DNA of 64,000 bases, from the NCBI RefSeq assembly GCF_030811835.1, contig NZ_JAUSRO010000015.1, forward strand, positions 62,001 to 126,000, in the 5' to 3' direction. Of the stretch, positions 60,342 through 64,000 are shown in pieces. Within the stretch, counting starts at the first letter, position 1; every line of letters starts with the position of its first letter. Under the pieces are notes generated by a model. That model ran no database searches. It was given only the letters and a program-made list of their open reading frames with translations, and was not told the DNA's origin. This DNA is from Variovorax ginsengisoli (lineage in GTDB: Bacteria > Pseudomonadota > Gammaproteobacteria > Burkholderiales > Burkholderiaceae_C). The translations under genes were made by a program, and so were the position numbers.

Positions 60342-61337
60342 ATGCAGGTCTGGACCACCGACGCGTGTGCGCAGCACGAGCGATTCAGCTATTGGCGTGA
60401 GGTTCTCTGCGAGGCCTTCGTTTCGCTCAATCCAGTCCTCAAGCAACGCGACCCGGGGCCGGACTTCACGGGCGAGGCAAGTTCCCGCGTGCTTTCGCTG
60501 AGCACGCAGACCCACGTGTTCTCCCGCACCCAGTTCGTCCAGCGCCGCTGGGACGAAATCCGCCGCAATCCGGTCGAGTTCTGCTTTGCGAACTTCCAGC
60601 TCGAAGGCTCGTGCGTGGTGCGCCAGGATGGCCAGGAGACGCTGGTTTCGCCCGGCGACTTCTCCGTCGTGGACAGCACGCGCCCCTACTTCCTCGACTT
60701 CCGGGAAGACTGGCGCGTGCTGTCGTTCCGCATCCCCAGGGACCAGCTGATGTCCAGGCTCGCGGCGCCGCGCCAGGCAACGGCACGTTGCGTCAGCGGG
60801 CAGACGGGGCTGGGCCTGGTCGCAGCCCGCTTCGCCCGTTCGCTCGAACAGGTGGACGCCGGCGCCAGCCTCGGCGCGCAGGACGGGCTCAGCGCAGCGC
60901 TCAACGGCATCATTACCACGGCGCTGGGCGCGACGCTCGAAGCGCAGGAGCAGGACCGGTTGCCGGTGCGGGCCGCCTTCCGCCAGGCGGTCGAAACCTA
61001 CATCGCCGACCACTTGATGGAGCCACAGCTCGGGCCGGACCTGCTCGCGATGCGCTTTCGGGTCTCTCGCCGCACGCTCTACGGCCTGTTCGAGGAGGCG
61101 CCGCTGTCCGTGAGCGGCCTGATCCGGGAAATGCGTCTGCAACGCAGCGCGCGCGACCTGCGCAGCCCGGGCCATCCAGGCATCCTCGCGGTGGCGCTGC
61201 GCTGGGGGTTCAACGATGCCTCGCATTTCTCGCGGCTGTTCAAGCAGCGCTTTGGCATCTCTCCGCGCGGATTCGCGCTCGGCAGTGGCGATGGGCGGAC
61301 AGATGGCCAAGGCGGGCTGGGCACATCCTTCGCATGA
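60342..61337 (+). CDS. AraC family transcriptional regulator (divergent from flavoprotein operon)
   Basis: This protein is 331 residues from ATG 60342, with GGAG eight bases upstream. The N-terminal AraC-binding-like domain has HERFSYWREVLCEAFVSLNP and VEFCFANFQLEGSCVVRQDGQE; the C-terminal double HTH at about 225-325 ends ALRWGFNDASHFSRLFKQRFGISPRGF. Like its paralogue at 56702 it belongs to the group with an FSYWREV/FDYWNEV opening. It probably binds the two 24-base boxes and controls the flavoprotein/channel genes and itself. Confidence 0.88.
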   Translation: MQVWTTDACAQHERFSYWREVLCEAFVSLNPVLKQRDPGPDFTGEASSRVLSLSTQTHVFSRTQFVQRRWDEIRRNPVEFCFANFQLEGSCVVRQDGQETLVSPGDFSVVDSTRPYFLDFREDWRVLSFRIPRDQLMSRLAAPRQATARCVSGQTGLGLVAARFARSLEQVDAGASLGAQDGLSAALNGIITTALGATLEAQEQDRLPVRAAFRQAVETYIADHLMEPQLGPDLLAMRFRVSRRTLYGLFEEAPLSVSGLIREMRLQRSARDLRSPGHPGILAVALRWGFNDASHFSRLFKQRFGISPRGFALGSGDGRTDGQGGLGTSFA

Positions 61338-61474
61338 AGGACGGTAGCAGCGCCGCCGCGCCGAAAGCCGCGTGCGGCGTTCGCGTGACGCGGTAAACGG
61401 ACTACGCCGTGTGGCGCGCTGCCGGGCTAAGGTGTGCGCATTCCTGTCCCGCTGCCCCTCCTTATTTCATCGCC

Positions 61475-62413
61475 ATGGCCGAATCCAGAATCGCAATCTA
61501 CGGTGCCATCGGCGCCAACGTGGCCATCGCCATCACCAAGTTCGTCGTGGCGGGTGTGACCGGCAGTTCGGCGATGCTGTCCGAGGGCATTCATTCGGCG
61601 GTCGACACCTTCAACGGCATCCTGCTCCTGGTCGGACTGCGACTGAGCAAACGGCCCGCCACGCCCGAGCATCCCTTCGGGCATGGCAAGGAGCTGTACT
61701 TCTGGAGCCTGATCGTCGCGGTGCTGATCTTCGGGCTGGGCGGTGGAATTTCCTTTTACGAGGGCGTGATGCACATCCGCCATCCCGAGCCGATGACCGA
61801 CCCGACCTGGAACTACATCGTGCTCGGTGCCGCCTTCGTGTTCGAGGGCGTGAGCTTCGTCATCGCGCTGCGCGAGTTCCTGCGCGCCTCGCGGGGGCAG
61901 CCCTTCTGGCAGGCCCTGCATCGCAGCAAGGACCCGACCACCTACACCGTGCTGGCGGAGGACTCGGCCGCACTCGTCGGTCTCGGGGTCGCGGGACTGG
62001 GCATCTACCTGAGCCACCGGCTGAACATGCCGGAACTCGACGGCGTGGCGTCGGTGGTGATCGGTCTGCTGCTCGCGGGCGTGGCGGTGCTGTTGGTCCG
62101 CGAGTCACGCGGGCTGCTCATTGGCGAGGGCATTCGGCCAGAGACGGCGCGCGACATCCGCGAGATCGCCAAGGCCCAGCCGGGCGTGCGCGACGCGAGC
62201 CATGTGCTGTCGATGTACATGGGCGCGCAAGAGGTGCTGGTCACGCTCGACCTCGACTTCAACGCGGGCACCGGTACCGACCAGGCGGCGGCGATCATCG
62301 CCACCATCCAGCGCGAGGTGCGCGCGCGTTATCCGGTGATCCGGCGCATCTTCATCGAAGCGGGCCATGCAGACCGTGAGGACGATAGCGACGATGCACG
62401 CGGGGCCAGTTAG
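61475..62413 (+). CDS. Cation diffusion facilitator family transporter
   Basis: This 312-residue protein has about six transmembrane segments. The CDF metal site is seen as HSAVDTFNG in TM2, with the family pattern HPFGHGKELYFWSLIVA following, and DSAALVG in TM5. The C-terminal cytoplasmic domain carries ASHVLSMYMGAQEVLVTLDLDF. It exports Zn, Co, Fe or similar cations by proton exchange. Proximity to the cobalt nitrile hydratase locus is suggestive but it is separated by an AraC gene and its own gap. Confidence 0.88.
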   Translation: MAESRIAIYGAIGANVAIAITKFVVAGVTGSSAMLSEGIHSAVDTFNGILLLVGLRLSKRPATPEHPFGHGKELYFWSLIVAVLIFGLGGGISFYEGVMHIRHPEPMTDPTWNYIVLGAAFVFEGVSFVIALREFLRASRGQPFWQALHRSKDPTTYTVLAEDSAALVGLGVAGLGIYLSHRLNMPELDGVASVVIGLLLAGVAVLLVRESRGLLIGEGIRPETARDIREIAKAQPGVRDASHVLSMYMGAQEVLVTLDLDFNAGTGTDQAAAIIATIQREVRARYPVIRRIFIEAGHADREDDSDDARGAS

Positions 62414-62451
62414 CGGTGACGCCGTGCGCCGCGAGATTTTTTTCAGCGCAC

Positions 62452-62481
62452 TTGGCAAGTGGCGATTTCTATGGCTATAAT
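62452..62481 (+). promoter_or_regulatory. Promoter of tRNA-Gly
   Basis: TTGGCA (62452-62457), an 18-base spacer and a perfect TATAAT (62476-62481), sixteen bases before the mature 5' end of the tRNA. The strongest sigma-70-like promoter in the window. Confidence 0.8.
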
Positions 62482-62496
62482 TCAAAGCTCAGAAAC

Positions 62497-62572
62497 GCGG
62501 GATTAGCTCAGTTGGTAGAGCGCAACCTTGCCAAGGTTGAGGTCGAGAGTTCGAGTCTCTTATCCCGCTCCA
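62497..62572 (+). tRNA. tRNA-Gly (anticodon GCC)
   Basis: A 76-base cloverleaf with encoded CCA. The acceptor stem GCGGGAT pairs with ATCCCGC, then discriminator T and CCA. D-arm AGCTCAGTTGGTAGAGC; anticodon stem CAACC/GGTTG around loop TTGCCAA with anticodon GCC at 62530-62532; T-arm GAGAG-TTCGAGT-CTCTT. Reads GGC and GGU codons, GGC being dominant in this GC-rich genome. Confidence 0.97.
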
Positions 62573-62578
62573 TTTTTG

Positions 62579-62609
62579 AAAAAGGAAGCCCACGCGCTTC
62601 CTTTTTTTT
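62579..62609 (+). terminator. Intrinsic terminator between the two tRNA genes
   Basis: AAAAAGGAAGC-CCACGC-GCTTCCTTTTT forms an 11-pair stem followed by a run of T totalling eight. It begins seven bases after tRNA-Gly, so tRNA-Cys is either read through at reduced level or separately transcribed. Confidence 0.85.
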
Positions 62610-62635
62610 CGCCGCCGAGCCTTTCGGTGGCGCAT

Positions 62636-62709
62636 GGCGCGATAGCAAAGCGGTTATGCAACGGATTGCAAATCCGTGTAGCCCGGTTCGACTCCGGGTC
62701 GCGCCTCCA
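62636..62709 (+). tRNA. tRNA-Cys (anticodon GCA)
   Basis: A 74-base cloverleaf with encoded CCA. Acceptor GGCGCGA pairs with TCGCGCC, then discriminator T. Anticodon stem CGGAT/ATCCG with loop TGCAA region and anticodon GCA at 62668-62670. T-arm CCCGG-TTCGACT-CCGGG. The short D-loop is normal for tRNA-Cys. Confidence 0.96.
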
Positions 62710-62763
62710 GATTCCCCAGTGCCCCCGCACCTCTAACGGTCATCCGTGCATGACAGGTTCGCA

Positions 62764-62810
62764 ACCGCTGCCCGCCCCGTGCGGGCAGCGGTCTTTACGC
62801 TTTCTTTATG
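62764..62810 (+). terminator. Strong hairpin terminator after tRNA-Cys
   Basis: ACCGCTGCCCGC-CCCGT-GCGGGCAGCGGT is a perfect 12-pair stem followed by T-rich CTTTACGCTTTCTTT. It insulates the tRNA genes from the kdp operon. Confidence 0.75.
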
Positions 62811-62889
62811 GCCGCGCCCCGGCTCTGTTCCCCGTTTTTACGGGCCTCTCGCGAGACTCACCGCTGTGTCTCGTACAGAGGAGTGACAG

Positions 62890-63024
62890 ATGGACATCGT
62901 ATGGATCGCGGCGGTCGCCGTGTTGTGGGTCGCAGTGGCGCAGATGGTGGTGGGGCTGCACAAGCTCGCGTCGCCGAAGGGCCGTGAAAAGGCACCGGTA
63001 GCCTCGTCGGGAGCGCGGACGTGA
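62890..63024 (+). CDS. Small membrane protein upstream of kdpF (44 residues)
   Basis: Begins ATG 62890 with GAGGAG six bases upstream, an excellent ribosome site. The product has one N-terminal hydrophobic segment (IVWIAAVAVLWVAVAQMVVG) and a basic tail (KLASPKGREK). Its TGA overlaps the GTG of kdpF (GTGA), so it is translationally coupled to the potassium pump. I do not recognise the family. It could be an extra small subunit or regulatory peptide of Kdp, or a leader whose translation sets kdpF expression. Confidence 0.6.
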   Translation: MDIVWIAAVAVLWVAVAQMVVGLHKLASPKGREKAPVASSGART

Positions 63025-63119
63025 TCGGCCTCGACGTGCTCTATGGCGCGGGCGGCCTGATCGCCGTCATCCTGTTCGCCTACCTCGTCTTCGCGCTGAT
63101 CTGCGCCGAGGAGTTCTGA
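63021..63119 (+). CDS. kdpF: K(+)-transporting ATPase subunit F
   Basis: A 32-residue single-span protein starting at GTG 63021. The hydrophobic segment AGGLIAVILFAYLVFALICAEEF with a terminal acidic pair is typical KdpF, a small lipid-like stabiliser of the KdpABC complex in the inner membrane. One base separates its stop from the kdpA ATG. Confidence 0.85.
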   Translation: MIGLDVLYGAGGLIAVILFAYLVFALICAEEF

Positions 63120-63120
63120 C

Positions 63121-64000
63121 ATGACCACGTCTGCCTGGGGCTTGCTGGTCCTGTTGCTGGTCGCGTTGGTGGTGCTGGGCTGGCCGCTGGGCCGCTTTCT
63201 TGCCGCCCTGTGCGATGGCCGCCTGCCGCGCTGGATGCAGCGCGTCGAAGCGCCGTTCTACCAACTCGCCGGGGTCGCCCCCGGCCAATCGATGCACTGG
63301 CGCACCTACGCCTTCGCGCTGCTGGCGTTCAACGCCATCGGCGCCTTGGCTGTGTATGGCCTGCAGCGTCTGCAGGCCGTGCTGCCGCTCAACCCGGCCG
63401 GCATGGCCGCCGTGTCGCCCGACTCGTCGTTCAACACGGCGGTGAGCTTTGTCACCAACACCAACTGGCAGGGCTACACCGGCGAGGCGACCATGAGCTA
63501 TCTCACGCAGATGCTCGGCCTCACGGTGCAGAACTTTCTATCGGCTGCAACGGGCATCGCGGTGGCCTTTGCGCTGGCGCGCGGCTTCGCTGCGCGCAAT
63601 ACCGACGGCAAGGGCTCGGTCGGCAACTTCTGGGTTGACATCACGCGCATCACCGCCTGGCTGCTGCTGCCGATCTCCTTCGTGCTGGCGATGTTCTTCG
63701 CCGGTCAGGGCGTGATCCAGAACTTCGATGCCTACAAGACCGTGACCACGGTCGAGACGCTCGCCTACCAGCAGCCGAAGAACGATGCCGATGGCCAGCC
63801 GCTCAAGGACGCTGCCGGCGCGCCGGTGATGGAAGACGCCAGCACCACCACACAGACACTGGCCGTGGGCCCGGTCGCGTCGCAAGAAGCCATCAAGATG
63901 CTCGGCACCAACGGCGGCGGCTTCTTCAACGCCAACTCCGCGCACCCCTACGAGAACCCGACGGCGCTCACCAACTTCGTACAGATGCTGGCGATGTTGC
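63121..64000 (+). CDS. kdpA: K(+)-transporting ATPase subunit A (truncated by window edge)
   Basis: The first 293 codons of the potassium channel-like subunit. Filter segments are visible: VTNTNWQGYT at residues 111-120 and TNGGGFFNANSAHPYENPT from about 263. Multiple transmembrane helices begin at residue 6. KdpA selects K+ and, with KdpB, C and F, pumps it at the expense of ATP under potassium limitation. The rest of the operon (kdpB, kdpC and probably kdpDE) should follow to the right. Confidence 0.97.
   Translation, partial: MTTSAWGLLVLLLVALVVLGWPLGRFLAALCDGRLPRWMQRVEAPFYQLAGVAPGQSMHWRTYAFALLAFNAIGALAVYGLQRLQAVLPLNPAGMAAVSPDSSFNTAVSFVTNTNWQGYTGEATMSYLTQMLGLTVQNFLSAATGIAVAFALARGFAARNTDGKGSVGNFWVDITRITAWLLLPISFVLAMFFAGQGVIQNFDAYKTVTTVETLAYQQPKNDADGQPLKDAAGAPVMEDASTTTQTLAVGPVASQEAIKMLGTNGGGFFNANSAHPYENPTALTNFVQMLAML

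Noticed and set aside
62579..62609. A third tRNA or small RNA between the tRNA genes
   Set aside because: The sequence folds only into a short stem with T-run, a standard terminator.
62764..62792. Hairpin upstream of kdp as a riboswitch
   Set aside because: It is a simple perfect stem with T-rich tail directly after tRNA-Cys, best explained as a terminator; no riboswitch core is recognised.

Overview
The window reads as high-GC chromosomal DNA of a betaproteobacterium, most likely a Comamonadaceae member close to Variovorax. This rests on the GC-rich coding, the density of Bug-type orphan binding proteins, the 2-aminobenzoyl-CoA monooxygenase/reductase fusion, and a dispersed double-hairpin intergenic repeat present in three copies. 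It carries no rRNA, CRISPR array, insertion sequence or prophage. Nearly everything is accessory catabolism with local regulators and transporters.

Layout. (1) 1-3916, minus: a 2-aminobenzoyl-CoA (anthranilate) degradation operon of fused monooxygenase/reductase, MarR regulator, enoyl-CoA hydratase and a cut-off acyl-CoA dehydrogenase. (2) 4016-5616: a cyclopropane-fatty-acid synthase-like methyltransferase and a DUF1840 protein, followed by a Bug binding protein. (3) 6796-19772: an amide-utilisation locus. A MarR gene diverges from a cytoplasmic AmiC-like sensor; then come a signature amidase, a complete urea/amide-type ABC transporter, a second amidase, a GMC oxidoreductase, a formamidase-like enzyme and an SDR, mostly translationally coupled. 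(4) 19828-25491: a 2-oxoacid (acetoin-type) dehydrogenase E1 pair with a GAF-Fis regulator, diverging from a PQQ/haem alcohol dehydrogenase. (5) 25664-32310: another Bug protein, an SDR, and an operon of deaminase, ThiY/SsuA-like binding protein and FAD oxidoreductase with a divergent MarR gene. (6) 32327-38947: TetR/MFS, LysR/flavin-reductase-like, GNAT, MFS/LysR. (7) 38959-41400: divergent citrate synthase paralogues, one fused to a DNA-binding domain.

(8) 41434-52373: a branched-chain-amino-acid-type ABC transporter operon bracketed by two CoA ligases, diverging from a Crp/Fnr regulator, an SDR, an unknown 85-residue protein and a GST. (9) 52403-61337: a cobalt nitrile hydratase locus with amidase, alpha and beta subunits, an activator, a solitary CbiM-like cobalt permease, two AraC regulators, an outer-membrane channel and a nitroalkane-oxidase-like flavoprotein. 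(10) 61475-64000: a cation diffusion facilitator, tRNA-Gly, tRNA-Cys, and the start of the kdp potassium-pump operon, which runs off the right edge.

Regions 3 and 9 share the theme of hydrolysing organic nitrogen compounds: nitrile to amide to acid plus ammonia. Their 505- and 504-residue amidases are close paralogues, and the amide importer of region 3 could serve both. Several divergent intergenic regions hold clear palindromes or repeated boxes that predict operators for the neighbouring regulators. All functions are inferred from sequence; no database search was run.
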